In this document: positions 44,386-53,874 of the stretch, piece by piece | Position numbering within the stretch: the first letter of the stretch is position 1 | How the letters are laid out: each line of letters begins with the position of its first letter | Assembly (NCBI GenBank): GCA_017940385.1 | Contig: JAGAYS010000005.1 | Coordinates: 20,234 to 84,233, forward strand | DNA: 64,000 nt | Origin: Ruminobacter sp. | Lineage (GTDB): Bacteria; Pseudomonadota; Gammaproteobacteria; Enterobacterales; Succinivibrionaceae | Direction of reading: 5' to 3' | Notes under the pieces: generated by a model | What the model saw: only the letters and a program-made list of their open reading frames with translations | What the model was told of the DNA's origin: nothing | Database searches by the model: none | Position numbers and translations under genes: made by a program

Positions 44386-45243
44386 CTAGTCACCTGCAAG
44401 CTTTCTTATAAACTCAACATCAGATGCGTCAGCTTCCTTCGCAAGCCCCCTGTTAAGCTTCTGTCTGAAGTCCCTGTCCAACTCGGACAGGAGCTTGTTG
44501 GATGATTTTACCTTGGAGGCATTTACGTTCTTCACGCCTTCAATCACAAAATCATGGGACAGGGATGCCGGCCCGCGGTAGGTAAAATATTTCGGGAAAA
44601 TAAAGCCGTTGTCAAAGTTGGCGAATTCATTGACGACATAGCGGAAATCCTTTCCTTTACAGGAGGTTAGAAGCTCCAGATCCCTGTAGTTCTCATTTGA
44701 CGGACGGGTACAGTCGGCATCCTTTACGGAAAGCAGGTATCCGGAAAGCCCCTTCACGCTGTGAAAATCAGCAAACCCGATGGCCCGGCTCAGAGTGCTT
44801 TCATCAGGGAAGGCATAAGCATACCTCTTATGGGTATTCTTTTCCGCAGGAACACTGAGCTCCAGTGCGTAAAGAGATCTGGCAGGATGCTCAACAACCC
44901 TCATCCTGCGGGTGACACTGCCGCCGTTCTTCCTGACAATGTCAAGAATGATGTATTCCCCGGTGGTAAGCATTGTAAATGACGTGCCATTCACTGAAGC
45001 CTTCGCCGGTGCGGCATCACCTTCGGAAGAAGCCTCTTCTCCGTCCCTCAGTCTGAAGCTCACGGCATATCCGACCTCCCTGGCATTATCAATCTTTTTC
45101 ATGTCAGGATTACCCAGAGCCCCGGCAATTCCGAGTGCCACCAGACTGCATCCTGCGGTAAGCACGGTCAATGAGGCCGCCACAAGACATGACGCCATTC
45201 CGGAAAAAACGGAACGTGATTTTCTGAATTTAGAGTCTGTCAT
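44386..45243 (-). CDS. Lipoprotein of unknown function
   Basis: This 285-residue protein has a signal peptide and lipobox LTAGC (Cys32). The hydrophobic stretch continues after the Cys (SLVALGIAGALG). The mature part alternates charged and hydrophobic residues and has two further cysteines (DADCTR, LTSCKGK). I recognise no family. GGAGG precedes the ATG by seven bases. It lies 102 bp downstream of nadE on the same strand and may be cotranscribed with it, and it converges with the envelope cluster to its left. Confidence 0.65.
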   Translation of the reverse strand: MTDSKFRKSRSVFSGMASCLVAASLTVLTAGCSLVALGIAGALGNPDMKKIDNAREVGYAVSFRLRDGEEASSEGDAAPAKASVNGTSFTMLTTGEYIILDIVRKNGGSVTRRMRVVEHPARSLYALELSVPAEKNTHKRYAYAFPDESTLSRAIGFADFHSVKGLSGYLLSVKDADCTRPSNENYRDLELLTSCKGKDFRYVVNEFANFDNGFIFPKYFTYRGPASLSHDFVIEGVKNVNASKVKSSNKLLSELDRDFRQKLNRGLAKEADASDVEFIRKLAGD

Positions 45244-45345
45244 CCTAAATCCTCCGGATTAGTTATCCATAAAACAAATGCCGATTTGCCTGAGAGGCCG
45301 GCTGTCAGTGTCGGGAAACGGAACGCAGTCCTTCCGACTACTCAT

Positions 45346-47406
45346 TTACTCAAGACCAAGACCGGCCGCATAAGCGTTGAGTGCGGCCATTTCCCTGGAA
45401 AGAGCAGATGAAAGTATCGGGAAGCGTCTGAATGTCTTAGGATCGGCACTGTCCCTCTCAATATGGAATGAGGCGGCTATTCTTTCCCTCTTCCACTGGT
45501 TACGGGTATACAGCCTGTAATACCGACGAACAGAATTCAGAAGACTCTGTCTGCTCATGCTTTCGGCAAATCTGCTTCTGCAAAGCTCAATAAACACTTC
45601 CTTTGGAGTCAGATTACCGTTCTGAGTCAGGGAACGAATCTCGTCAAGCAGCGGATACGGCATCAGATCGTTTTCGTCTGTCTGCTCAACAGGACGCAGT
45701 TCGGCAGTCGGCGCCTGAGCCACAATGGCGCTCATTGAAGCAAGTCTGAGTCTGTCACCGGCATAAAGACGGTTTTCAAGAACCGACAGTCCCTGCTCCA
45801 TTATGTAGCGGTTGATTTTCAGTACTCTTGACTTACTGATACCGCCTATAGGAGAAATCACGCCTGAAGTATCACCGTCCATGGTACAGTATCCCACGGA
45901 AGCTTCAGAAAGATTTGAAGTGGCAATGAGAAGCTTGTTTGTACGATTGGCAAGAAGCCATATGCCAGGTGAACGTACACGGGCCTGAATGTTCTGCAGT
46001 GCCAGGTCATCCTTTTCCCAGGTCATCGGATTATCAGGAGTCAGACTGTCGGCAAGCCGTATGTATTCCTTTACGAGTTCCGCAATTGACCAGTGGTTAT
46101 GGGTGGCTCCGATTTCCTCGGCAAGCCCTCTGGCGGCATTGAAGGTTACGTCGCCGGAGTACTGTGAGCCCTGATACAGGGTAACCAGCACCTTTGGCAT
46201 AATCACGGTTCTTAGATAATCCTCATGTGACATGCTTTCAGGTCTGTCCTCAAAGCGGAGACCGCATCCTGCCATGGTTTTCATGAAGTTTTCGTAACCA
46301 TTGGCATTAAGCGCCTCTGCCATGGCATAGTAGACCATGGCGGCGCACAGTGCGGAATCGGCACCGCCGCTTAAGCTCAGGGCAAAACCGCCGGTATGGG
46401 TCTTGCGCATCCAGTCCCAGAGACCGAGAGCCACCGTTCTGGTAACGGCCTCCTCCTCGTTTTCCGGAGCAAGATATACGGCACCGGAAACAGGTGTTGA
46501 ATCGTTTTCCGGTCCGAAAACGCAGTCAGTGAACACCACTCCGTCGGAGTAGGCGTCAGCCACGTTGAGAAGCATGCCTGAAAGAGCCCTTAAATTGCGG
46601 TTTACCCGCAGGTCACAGGAGGCATGAAGAATTCTGTATGGAGTAAAGCTTAACCGCTCACTTACGGCCACCAGTCTGCCTCCGGAGGCAATCATGCAGT
46701 CTCCGTCATAGACGGCCCTGCCTGACTCACATCCGAGAAGATTTGCATACACGTACACGGTACCGAAGGTTCTTGATCCCTCGATTATGAAATGTGAACG
46801 CTCCTGCTGCTTGCCGATGGCAAAATGGGATGCACTCGGATTAAGAATGATGTCGGTATTGCGCAGATAAAGTGAACGCCCCGGGCGATCAGCCACCCAG
46901 GAATCCTCACAGATTTCAAAACCTATACGGACTCCGTCCACAACAATCACGATGTCACCGGCGGGAACCTTCTGTCCGGCAAAATCCAGTTCCACTCTTG
47001 AACCGGCCTGCCACGGATTGAACCATCTCGGTTCGTAATGAATTCCGCTGCGTGCAAGATGCTGCTTGAACACGATGCCGAGCACCCTGTCCTTCGTAAG
47101 CAGAGCCACGGCGTTATACAGCTGACCGCCGTCAACGAGATAAGGAAATCCCACGGCAAGATAAGTGTTTTCACGCAATCTGCCGGCCAGTGAAACGACA
47201 AGTGAAGGAACCTCGTGCATGATTTCGGACACATAGAACATGTCCTCCATTCCATATCCCGTGACCGCAAGTTCCGGAGTGAGAACCACGTCAGCTCCGC
47301 CGTTTACGGCCTCACTGTAGGCCTGATAGATTAATTCAATGTTATTGTCCGTATCAAGAGGCGTAGTGTTTACCGCTACGGCCGCAATATTTATGATCTT
47401 ACGCAT
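45346..47406 (-). CDS. nadE: Glutamine-dependent NAD+ synthetase
   Basis: NadE amidates nicotinic acid adenine dinucleotide to NAD, taking nitrogen from glutamine. The 686-residue protein has a nitrilase-type glutaminase domain at the N-terminus with the Glu-Lys-Cys triad in LTPELAVTGYG, FKQHLARSG and FEICEDSW, then the synthetase domain with the PP-loop FALSLSGGADSAL and the later EASVGYCTMDGDTSGVISPI. The length fits the two-domain type. Close contact with the downstream lipoprotein is probably fortuitous. Confidence 0.95.
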   Translation of the reverse strand: MRKIINIAAVAVNTTPLDTDNNIELIYQAYSEAVNGGADVVLTPELAVTGYGMEDMFYVSEIMHEVPSLVVSLAGRLRENTYLAVGFPYLVDGGQLYNAVALLTKDRVLGIVFKQHLARSGIHYEPRWFNPWQAGSRVELDFAGQKVPAGDIVIVVDGVRIGFEICEDSWVADRPGRSLYLRNTDIILNPSASHFAIGKQQERSHFIIEGSRTFGTVYVYANLLGCESGRAVYDGDCMIASGGRLVAVSERLSFTPYRILHASCDLRVNRNLRALSGMLLNVADAYSDGVVFTDCVFGPENDSTPVSGAVYLAPENEEEAVTRTVALGLWDWMRKTHTGGFALSLSGGADSALCAAMVYYAMAEALNANGYENFMKTMAGCGLRFEDRPESMSHEDYLRTVIMPKVLVTLYQGSQYSGDVTFNAARGLAEEIGATHNHWSIAELVKEYIRLADSLTPDNPMTWEKDDLALQNIQARVRSPGIWLLANRTNKLLIATSNLSEASVGYCTMDGDTSGVISPIGGISKSRVLKINRYIMEQGLSVLENRLYAGDRLRLASMSAIVAQAPTAELRPVEQTDENDLMPYPLLDEIRSLTQNGNLTPKEVFIELCRSRFAESMSRQSLLNSVRRYYRLYTRNQWKRERIAASFHIERDSADPKTFRRFPILSSALSREMAALNAYAAGLGLE

Positions 47407-48157
47407 GACTCAGTCCGAAACTACAAAAAGACGCGGAAACACCGAGCTTTCCGCATTAATGATTAAATTAAAACACAAAGGGATTTTACCACAACTTCCA
47501 GACAAAAAAGACAACGGATTCACCACTTTAAACATCTTCGGAAATACCGTGTTCAGTTACGGGAGTTATCGTTTCCGTTATCATTATGAGGCCGTTCGCG
47601 GCTGAACGTCGAGGGCGCGGTACCGCAGACAGAAAAGCAGAAAAAATCAGGCCGGAAGAAAAACTCGTAAAAAATTTCAGAAACAGCAAAAAAAAAGACA
47701 TGACTTTCTTTTAAAAACCATGTCTTTTTTTGCCTTGCATGTTGATGAGGTACAGCGTACCTATCGCCTGTTTATTATAATTATATATCGTTTTTTTATT
47801 CCGTGTTTTCGGTCAAACAGTAAAACTGTCTGATAAACACATCATAACAGCCAGGCCATATAAAATCATCATAAAATTTATAAAATATGACGTATGTATC
47901 GGGTTTTGTGTTAAATAAAATTAAAAATTTTTTAAAAATCACACTTTTATGTAAATATAATTTCATAAAATTTCCTTTTTTCTGAAAGAATTTTACTGAA
48001 TTTGCAGCAGCTTCAATTAATTTCCTATATTGAACGTCATGAAAAAACGGATATTTTAACCATAAAAATTGGTTATTTTTATAAGTGAAACACTGACCTT
48101 TCCGGACTGCTCCAATCCGGAAAAAATTTCCGGGATATAATCATGATCCGGATATTG
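47407..48157. other. Long AT-rich intergenic region with a bidirectional terminator
   Basis: This 751-bp gap lies between nadE (leftward) and the 3' end of the OLD nuclease gene (leftward). It holds the hairpin at 47688-47731 and a very AT-rich stretch (47790-48080) that probably includes the nadE promoter region. A 67-codon rightward frame starting at 47405 overlaps the nadE start and is likely random. A perfect TTTCCGGA/TCCGGAAA hairpin occurs at 48098-48123, at the end of the OLD gene. No gene is recognised. Confidence 0.4.
47688..47731 (-). terminator. Bidirectional-type terminator upstream of nadE
   Basis: A run of As followed by GACATG (to 47702) pairs with CATGTC and a run of Ts (47719-47731), giving a stem of about 13 bp with a 16-base loop. 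It is usable on both strands. It probably ends the leftward OLD transcript before nadE. Confidence 0.75.
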
Positions 48158-49999
48158 TCAGTGTCTGTTGTTGGCATCGCTCCTCGCCTTGAGGAGTATA
48201 CGCTGAAAGAGTTTCGGAATGCTTCTCTTGCCGCGTCTTCTTGCCTCATCCACCACGGCAAGGGCCATACCCGGCTTACTGCGTCTTCTGATGGCCATGT
48301 CGATGATTTTATTACGGCTGAGATTTCGCGTGTTGCTGACACCGCAGTTCTGTCTGTAGACGTCGGCAAAGCCGAAATCATAGAGAAAATGCTCTATGTC
48401 AACGGAAGGAAGAAGCGTAACATTCTCCGTGGCATCTCCCGAACCCGCACTTTTGGCATATTTCACCCCGGCCTCGTCACCGTCTGCCAGAAGATGCCAG
48501 GAAATACCCAGCTGATTGGCAAGCTTTATGAGCGGACCGGCACCACACTGTGCGTATTCAACAAGCCTAATCCCCTCAGCCTGCAGTCCGATTCCGAGGA
48601 TTGAGGCGAATTCATTGAGAAGCCATATTTCCGTTTCCCCTTCCACGAATATCCATACGCGGGCAAAAAGGCTCATCGGACGGTTGATGCGGATATGGAA
48701 GGCTATGCGGCGGAGCTCGTCACTGTTGAATTTTTTTTCATCAATGAACCGGCAGTCCACACCGCTGACCAGATTGCGCATGCGCCTAATGTCTCCGAGA
48801 GCAACCGCTGAAAGCAGATCGCCTGAATTCGTGGTGACTATTTTCTGCACCGGCATGAGATCAATAATGTTCCACACATTGAGGAGAATAGTCGGATGAA
48901 GGCGTGACTCAATGTCTTCAAAAACCACTATTGGTCTTGCCTGACTGTCTATCCTGCGTCCCTCCAGATCATCGACGAAGGCGGCCACAATCAGTGCCAG
49001 AATTATCTTTATGCTGCGCTTTCCCGAATGCATGAGCAGATTGCTTATGGAACTGAAGGCGTCGTTTGACACGGGCTTCAGCACGATTTCCTGAATGTCC
49101 CTGCCAGTTTTCCTGTTCTTGCCGCTGCGAACGGGTCTTGAAAGCGGAGGCACAATGGAGAAATAGTGTTCCAAAAGAGTGTTTATTGCCTCAAGATTTT
49201 CAGAAAGCCTGCCGTTTGTCAGCACCTCTCCGTTAGGTGAAATAATGTTCTTAAGAAATTTCGGGAGCCTTCTTTCAAGGGCATCCCAGTCTTTCCTGCC
49301 GGCATATTTTTTTCCGAAAAGCCCCGGCGGATTACCCAAATCTCCCGATGAGCCTTCCTCCCCGTTGCCGTTTCTGAAACCGAACGAATCCGGTTCGGCC
49401 TCATAATTGCCGTTCCGAAGCGGAGCAGACTCATCCTCTCCCGGATAATCAAGCCCGTGATTGCCGCGTCTTCTGTCCCTTATTCTGAAAAGAGGATTCA
49501 TGGCCAGCAGAGCCACAACCTGCTTCATCATGTTGATGTTCTGATTAAGGGGATCTCCGGAGGCATCAAGAAATGAATGATCCGTAAACACGGAACCGTT
49601 ACGGTTCATGTGACCGTGAAGATAGTAAAAAACCCTGTTATATGAATCCCGACATCTCACCCAGGCAGGATACAGCCTCCGGAGTCTGGTGTCCTTGAGT
49701 GCCGAACCGAGGGCCACCTCCCTGAACACCAGCACAACCGAAATATCCTTGTCACGGAGATACCTGGTTCGTAAATCATCTTCCGTACGGCCGGACGGAA
49801 AATCCGTCACCTCCTTCCTGAAGTCATCCTCCACAAATTCATAAGGCACCTCTCCGTTACCTAGCACACACCAGAGAAGACGCAGCAGCGAACTCTTACC
49901 CCAGGAATTCTCACCTATGAGAACGGTCTGGTTGTTAAGGTTTACCGCCAGTCTGGAAATACCGCGGTATCCCGTTATCTCAATTCTTTCCAAAAACAT
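48158..49999 (-). CDS. OLD-family ATPase with TOPRIM nuclease domain (YbjD-like)
   Basis: This 613-residue protein has an N-terminal ABC/SMC-type ATPase (FLERIEITGYRGISRL, Walker A VLIGENSWGKSSLLRLL; Walker B VVFEDIESRLHPTIL) and a C-terminal TOPRIM domain (IFVEGETEIWLLNEFA, HLLADGDEAGVKYA). The layout is that of class 2 OLD nucleases and of Escherichia coli YbjD. I start at the ATG at 49999, where homology begins; the in-frame extension to 50320 adds 107 unrelated residues. There is no helicase or Gabija partner nearby, so it is an orphan. Relatives act in DNA repair or phage defence. Confidence 0.85.
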   Translation of the reverse strand: MFLERIEITGYRGISRLAVNLNNQTVLIGENSWGKSSLLRLLWCVLGNGEVPYEFVEDDFRKEVTDFPSGRTEDDLRTRYLRDKDISVVLVFREVALGSALKDTRLRRLYPAWVRCRDSYNRVFYYLHGHMNRNGSVFTDHSFLDASGDPLNQNINMMKQVVALLAMNPLFRIRDRRRGNHGLDYPGEDESAPLRNGNYEAEPDSFGFRNGNGEEGSSGDLGNPPGLFGKKYAGRKDWDALERRLPKFLKNIISPNGEVLTNGRLSENLEAINTLLEHYFSIVPPLSRPVRSGKNRKTGRDIQEIVLKPVSNDAFSSISNLLMHSGKRSIKIILALIVAAFVDDLEGRRIDSQARPIVVFEDIESRLHPTILLNVWNIIDLMPVQKIVTTNSGDLLSAVALGDIRRMRNLVSGVDCRFIDEKKFNSDELRRIAFHIRINRPMSLFARVWIFVEGETEIWLLNEFASILGIGLQAEGIRLVEYAQCGAGPLIKLANQLGISWHLLADGDEAGVKYAKSAGSGDATENVTLLPSVDIEHFLYDFGFADVYRQNCGVSNTRNLSRNKIIDMAIRRRSKPGMALAVVDEARRRGKRSIPKLFQRILLKARSDANNRH

Positions 50000-50512
50000 A
50001 ACGCCGTCCCGCCTTATCTGTTTCGCTCTGATTTCCTGCTCATTCCTCTGCCGGATCCCGCCCGTTTTTCCGAAATCAGGTTCCTTATGAGTAACGACGG
50101 AATCCGCATGAATGACTTTACCGGTATTTACACCCCATATCTTCAATTTAATAACTAACGGGCTCTTTACAAAGTGCCGCATGCATTTTATGAGTGTCAC
50201 GTCATACAAAAGCCTTAACCGCAATGCGGAATACCGGCAGGGATGCTGAATTTTCACAATGCATGCGTGCAGGTATGCGGCATATCCTTTGGCGTCTTTA
50301 CGGATTTGAGATACGGACAACGCATTTCCGGCAATTATTCTCTGACTTTATCCCTGCAAAACTGTATGATGAATAATATGAAAACCAATCGCCCCGCCCC
50401 GTACGACGATATGACCATGCCGTGTCTGCACGGGCCTGCGTATTGTTCCGGGCACTTATGCCCGCACAACGGCAGCATTGGATTTAATGATAAAGCATGG
50501 AGGTGTTCTGAA
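50000..50512. promoter_or_regulatory. Divergent intergenic region
   Basis: This 513-bp gap holds the promoters for the leftward OLD gene and the rightward small gene. A rightward frame is open from 50243 through the gap and includes a Cys/His-rich stretch (CLHGPAYCSGHLC), but the best ribosome-binding site is for the internal ATG at 50513. No other gene is seen. Confidence 0.4.
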
Positions 50513-50722
50513 ATGGAAAAATACAAAACCCTTAGAGCCGTATTTGAAAAATATCCCAACGCATACTTTATCATGTATTGCGGTGAGCTTTATATCGAAT
50601 ACGGGGAACTGAAGGAGGATTCTCCCGAGCTTGACATCGAACCTTCAAACGGAGACGTAAACATCTACGAACATGACGGGGTCATTTATGCGTCATTCAG
50701 CGTTGATTCCTTCTTCGATTAA
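50513..50722 (+). CDS. Small acidic protein of unknown function
   Basis: This encodes 69 residues, acidic (MEKYKTLRAVFEKYPNAYFI, then a Glu/Asp-rich second half ending FSVDSFFD). The ATG at 50513 has an excellent GGAGGTG seven bases upstream, which decides this start. An alternative from 50366 would add 49 residues containing a possible CxH...C-H-x-x-x-C zinc-like motif. Alternating hydrophobic residues suggest small beta strands. I recognise no family. It lies between an OLD nuclease and lonH. Confidence 0.5.
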   Translation: MEKYKTLRAVFEKYPNAYFIMYCGELYIEYGELKEDSPELDIEPSNGDVNIYEHDGVIYASFSVDSFFD

Positions 50723-50956
50723 GTCTGACAGAACCGATTGGCGTCTTACCAAACGGTTTTATTGTTTTACCGCTCTGATGTAAAATGATGCGGACAGTTT
50801 TATTAAATTATTTAACGAATCCTCTAAAGACAGTCCTCTTTAGATAAAAATTTTTCTCTAATATTGTAACGACATACGGAAGAGAACACTCCTGGAACAC
50901 GGCTAACCGTCAGACTCCGGGAGATTCCTGACCAGCAGAATAATAAGAAAGAGCAG

Positions 50957-52996
50957 ATGATCATGGAAGAATTAAAATACGAAGAATTGTTACCGAACTT
51001 TCAGGAACTTCAGAACGGTGAAAAAACGGACGGCATAACATTCGCCTCTTTTCAGAAGAGGGCTCAGAATGCCGTACAGGAACTGGTTTATACTTCAAGA
51101 CCGAATCCCATCATGCTGCTCAACACTGCAGGATGCAATCAGGAGAAATGCGTCAAGGATCTGCTTCTTGCGTGCGAACATCCCGACAGACAGCTTAACG
51201 ACATCATCTATGCCGAAAATCTGAACAATGAACTTGCACCGACATGGCTGCATATTCTTTCCGGCACTGCCGAGGAATTCAACAAACAGATCATCGAGCT
51301 TTTAAACAAAATTAACCACAAAATTAATGCGGAAGAAGATTTTCTGCAGATTATGAAAAAGCAGCCGGGAAACAAAAAGCTCGAAACCTATCTGTCCGAC
51401 CTGTCCATTTTCATGGCCAAGGGAGGTGAGTTCACCTACCCGGTGCTCATGAATCTCATGGTCTGTCATGACGAGGGCAAGGCCCCCGTCATCTATGCCA
51501 GGGATCTTACCTGGAAAAAGCTGTTCGGCGGCGTCAACTACCTGACGGAAAACGGCACCACATACTCGCATCACCATCTGCTTGAAGCCGGTCTTCTGCG
51601 AAAGGCAGACGGAGGTTTTCTCATAATTCCGGCTGAAGAGCTCATTCATAATCCGATTCTGTGGTTCAAGCTTAAGAGCAGTCTGGATTCAGGACTGCTT
51701 GACTGGGAAAACCCGGCGGAAATGGCCACAAACGTCGTGCCGTTCTTCAATCCTGAACCGACACCAATCAACGTCAAGGTAATCATTGCCGGTTCCTATT
51801 TTGAAATTGCCGAACTCCACAGCATTGATCCCCTGTGCGCAAAATCATTCTATCTGAGAACAGACATATCCACGTTCTTCTCGGTTAAGGAACACGGAAA
51901 GGACTATCTCTCATTCATAAAGTCCCTTTCCTCATACAACGGATTCCTGCCGGTAAATGACACGGCCGCACTGCGTCTGCTTAAGTTCAGCTGTCGCGAG
52001 GCAGAAAGTCAGAAGGACTTCGTGCTTGACGAAACCCCCCTGACCAACGTTATCTGTGAAGCATCCGGACTGGCAGGAAGAAAAGGCCTTGGGGAAATCT
52101 CTGAAGAAATAATCGAGGAAACGCTTGAGCACCGTAACTTCCGCAGCAATCAGTCCGAGGAAAGCTCTTCAGACTTCGTAAAGGACAAGCAGATGCTGCT
52201 GCAGACCGCAGGCGAAGTCATAGGTCAGATTAACGGTCTGTCGGTAATCAGCACCTATGCCGAGGACTTTGAATATGGCGAACCTACCAGAATTACCGCC
52301 ACCATTCACTCAGGCGGTGACGGAGACATCTCCGACATCGAACACAAGGCGGATCTTGCAGGACAGATTCACACCAAAGCCATGATGATTATCAACGGCT
52401 ATCTGACCAACACCTTCGGCCGGGAGGAAGCCATTCCGGTAAGTGCCAATCTGGTATTTGAACAGTCATACAGCGAGATTGACGGTGACAGCGCCTCCCT
52501 TACGGGGCTCTGCGCCATACTTTCCGCCCTGTCCCACAAGCCGATAAGACAGAATCTGTCCCTCACCGGCTCCCTCGACCAGCTGGGAAACGTTCAGCCG
52601 GTCGGCGGCCTTAACGAAAAAATCGAAGGCTTCTACCGCGTGTGCAAGATTCAGGGCATATCAGGCATTCAGGGTGTCATCATCCCTGACAGCAACAGAC
52701 AGTCACTGGTTCTTAAGGATGAGGTTGTCGAAGCCGTAAGAAACGGCACCTTCCACATATATCCCGTCAAAACGGTTGACGAAGCCATAGAACTTCTCAC
52801 CGGTGTAAAGGCCGGACTTATCGAGGGCCGCCGTCAGGCTGACGGTGAACGCAGTGACGTTTCAGGAGAAAACGGAGCCGCCACGGAGGAACCTGATACC
52901 CTTTACAACATCATCAGGGAATACCTTGACAGCCTCGGTGACAATGAAACGAAGGTCAGAAAACGCAGTTTTCTGGCAAGAATCTTCGGAAGATAA
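50957..52996 (+). CDS. Lon-like protease LonH (YcbZ)
   Basis: This 679-residue protein is an S16 peptidase related to Escherichia coli YcbZ. The catalytic dyad is visible: Ser512 in IDGDSASLTGL and Lys555 in LNEKIEGFYRV, 43 residues apart as in Lon. The N-terminal part corresponds to a degenerate ATPase region (PIMLLNTAGCNQEKCVKDLL), with no obvious Walker A. The protein is longer than the 586-residue enterobacterial one, with an acidic tail around residues 635-665. It precedes fabA, as in Escherichia coli, where ycbZ is also directly upstream of fabA. Confidence 0.88.
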   Translation: MIMEELKYEELLPNFQELQNGEKTDGITFASFQKRAQNAVQELVYTSRPNPIMLLNTAGCNQEKCVKDLLLACEHPDRQLNDIIYAENLNNELAPTWLHILSGTAEEFNKQIIELLNKINHKINAEEDFLQIMKKQPGNKKLETYLSDLSIFMAKGGEFTYPVLMNLMVCHDEGKAPVIYARDLTWKKLFGGVNYLTENGTTYSHHHLLEAGLLRKADGGFLIIPAEELIHNPILWFKLKSSLDSGLLDWENPAEMATNVVPFFNPEPTPINVKVIIAGSYFEIAELHSIDPLCAKSFYLRTDISTFFSVKEHGKDYLSFIKSLSSYNGFLPVNDTAALRLLKFSCREAESQKDFVLDETPLTNVICEASGLAGRKGLGEISEEIIEETLEHRNFRSNQSEESSSDFVKDKQMLLQTAGEVIGQINGLSVISTYAEDFEYGEPTRITATIHSGGDGDISDIEHKADLAGQIHTKAMMIINGYLTNTFGREEAIPVSANLVFEQSYSEIDGDSASLTGLCAILSALSHKPIRQNLSLTGSLDQLGNVQPVGGLNEKIEGFYRVCKIQGISGIQGVIIPDSNRQSLVLKDEVVEAVRNGTFHIYPVKTVDEAIELLTGVKAGLIEGRRQADGERSDVSGENGAATEEPDTLYNIIREYLDSLGDNETKVRKRSFLARIFGR

Positions 52997-53206
52997 CAGT
53001 CTCCGCACAAAACATCAGGTCTGAGTACAATGACACGTCAGCCGCTGTCGGTGCTCAGATTCCGTGCAGGCTTATGACATCGATGATCTCATTATTTTTT
53101 TAAATTTACATGCTTTCACTGTAAATATGCAGTCAAATAGGATAGAATACCCCCTAGTGCAATCTGACTCCCGTCATATTGGGATAAACAAATAAGGAAT
53201 TATATT

Positions 53207-53743
53207 TTGGAAGACACTTCAAATAAGCTGTCTCTGTGTGACAGAGGCGTAAATTCTTTCTCTAAGGAAGACCTTCTCGCATGCAGCCGCGGTGAGTTAT
53301 TCGGACCCGGTAACAGCCAGTTGCCGGCACCAAACATGCTGATGATTGATCGCATTATTAAAATTAGTGATACAGGCGGTGAATTTGACAAAGGTGTAAT
53401 TGTTGCTGAGCTGGACATCAATCCTGATCTCTGGTTCTTCCAGTGCCACTTCCCGGGGGATCCTGTAATGCCTGGATGTCTTGGGCTTGACGCAATGTGG
53501 CAGCTTGTCGGCTTCTTCCTCGGCTGGAAGGGAGGCCCAGGCAAGGGACGCGCATTAGGCGTTGGCGACGTTAAGTTTACTGGTCAGGTACTGCCTACCG
53601 CAAAGAAGGTAACCTACACCATCAACCTCAAGCGCGTTATCATGCGCAAGCTTATCATGGGTATCGGTGACGGCATTGTTTCCGTTGACGGCACCCCAAT
53701 CTATCACGCAACCGATCTTAAGGTTGGTCTCTTTACCGACTAA
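53207..53743 (+). CDS. fabA: 3-hydroxydecanoyl-ACP dehydratase/isomerase
   Basis: FabA dehydrates 3-hydroxydecanoyl-ACP and isomerises the product, starting anaerobic unsaturated fatty acid synthesis. The 178-residue hotdog-fold enzyme has the catalytic His in [20 protein letters not shown] and the Asp in the same stretch. Start is a TTG at 53207 with AGGA upstream, which gives the canonical N-terminus. FadR- and FabR-type operators were not recognised in the 210-bp upstream region. A partner fabB is not in the window. Confidence 0.97.
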   Translation: MEDTSNKLSLCDRGVNSFSKEDLLACSRGELFGPGNSQLPAPNMLMIDRIIKISDTGGEFDKGVIVAELDINPDLWFFQCHFPGDPVMPGCLGLDAMWQLVGFFLGWKGGPGKGRALGVGDVKFTGQVLPTAKKVTYTINLKRVIMRKLIMGIGDGIVSVDGTPIYHATDLKVGLFTD

Positions 53744-53814
53744 CATGAAGCTGCGGAAGATACCGGACTTACCGGAAACATCCGCAGACCGTTGCTGACG
53801 CGGAGCGTTTGCAG

Positions 53815-53852
53815 AAACCCCGTCTTTCCCATACGGAAATGACGGGGTTTTT
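53815..53852 (+). terminator. Terminator of fabA
   Basis: AAACCCCGTC at 53815-53824 pairs with GACGGGGTTT at 53841-53850, followed by TT. The stem is 10 bp with a 16-base loop. Confidence 0.88.
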
Positions 53853-53874
53853 CATGTTCCGGAATCGGAGGCTA

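Noticed and set aside
47405-47605. 67-codon rightward frame overlapping the nadE start
   Set aside because: It overlaps the nadE initiation region on the other strand, has no ribosome-binding site and shows no recognisable motif.
49999-50320. N-terminal extension of the OLD nuclease starting at 50320
   Set aside because: The first 107 residues look unlike any protein family, and homology to YbjD begins at the ATG at 49999.
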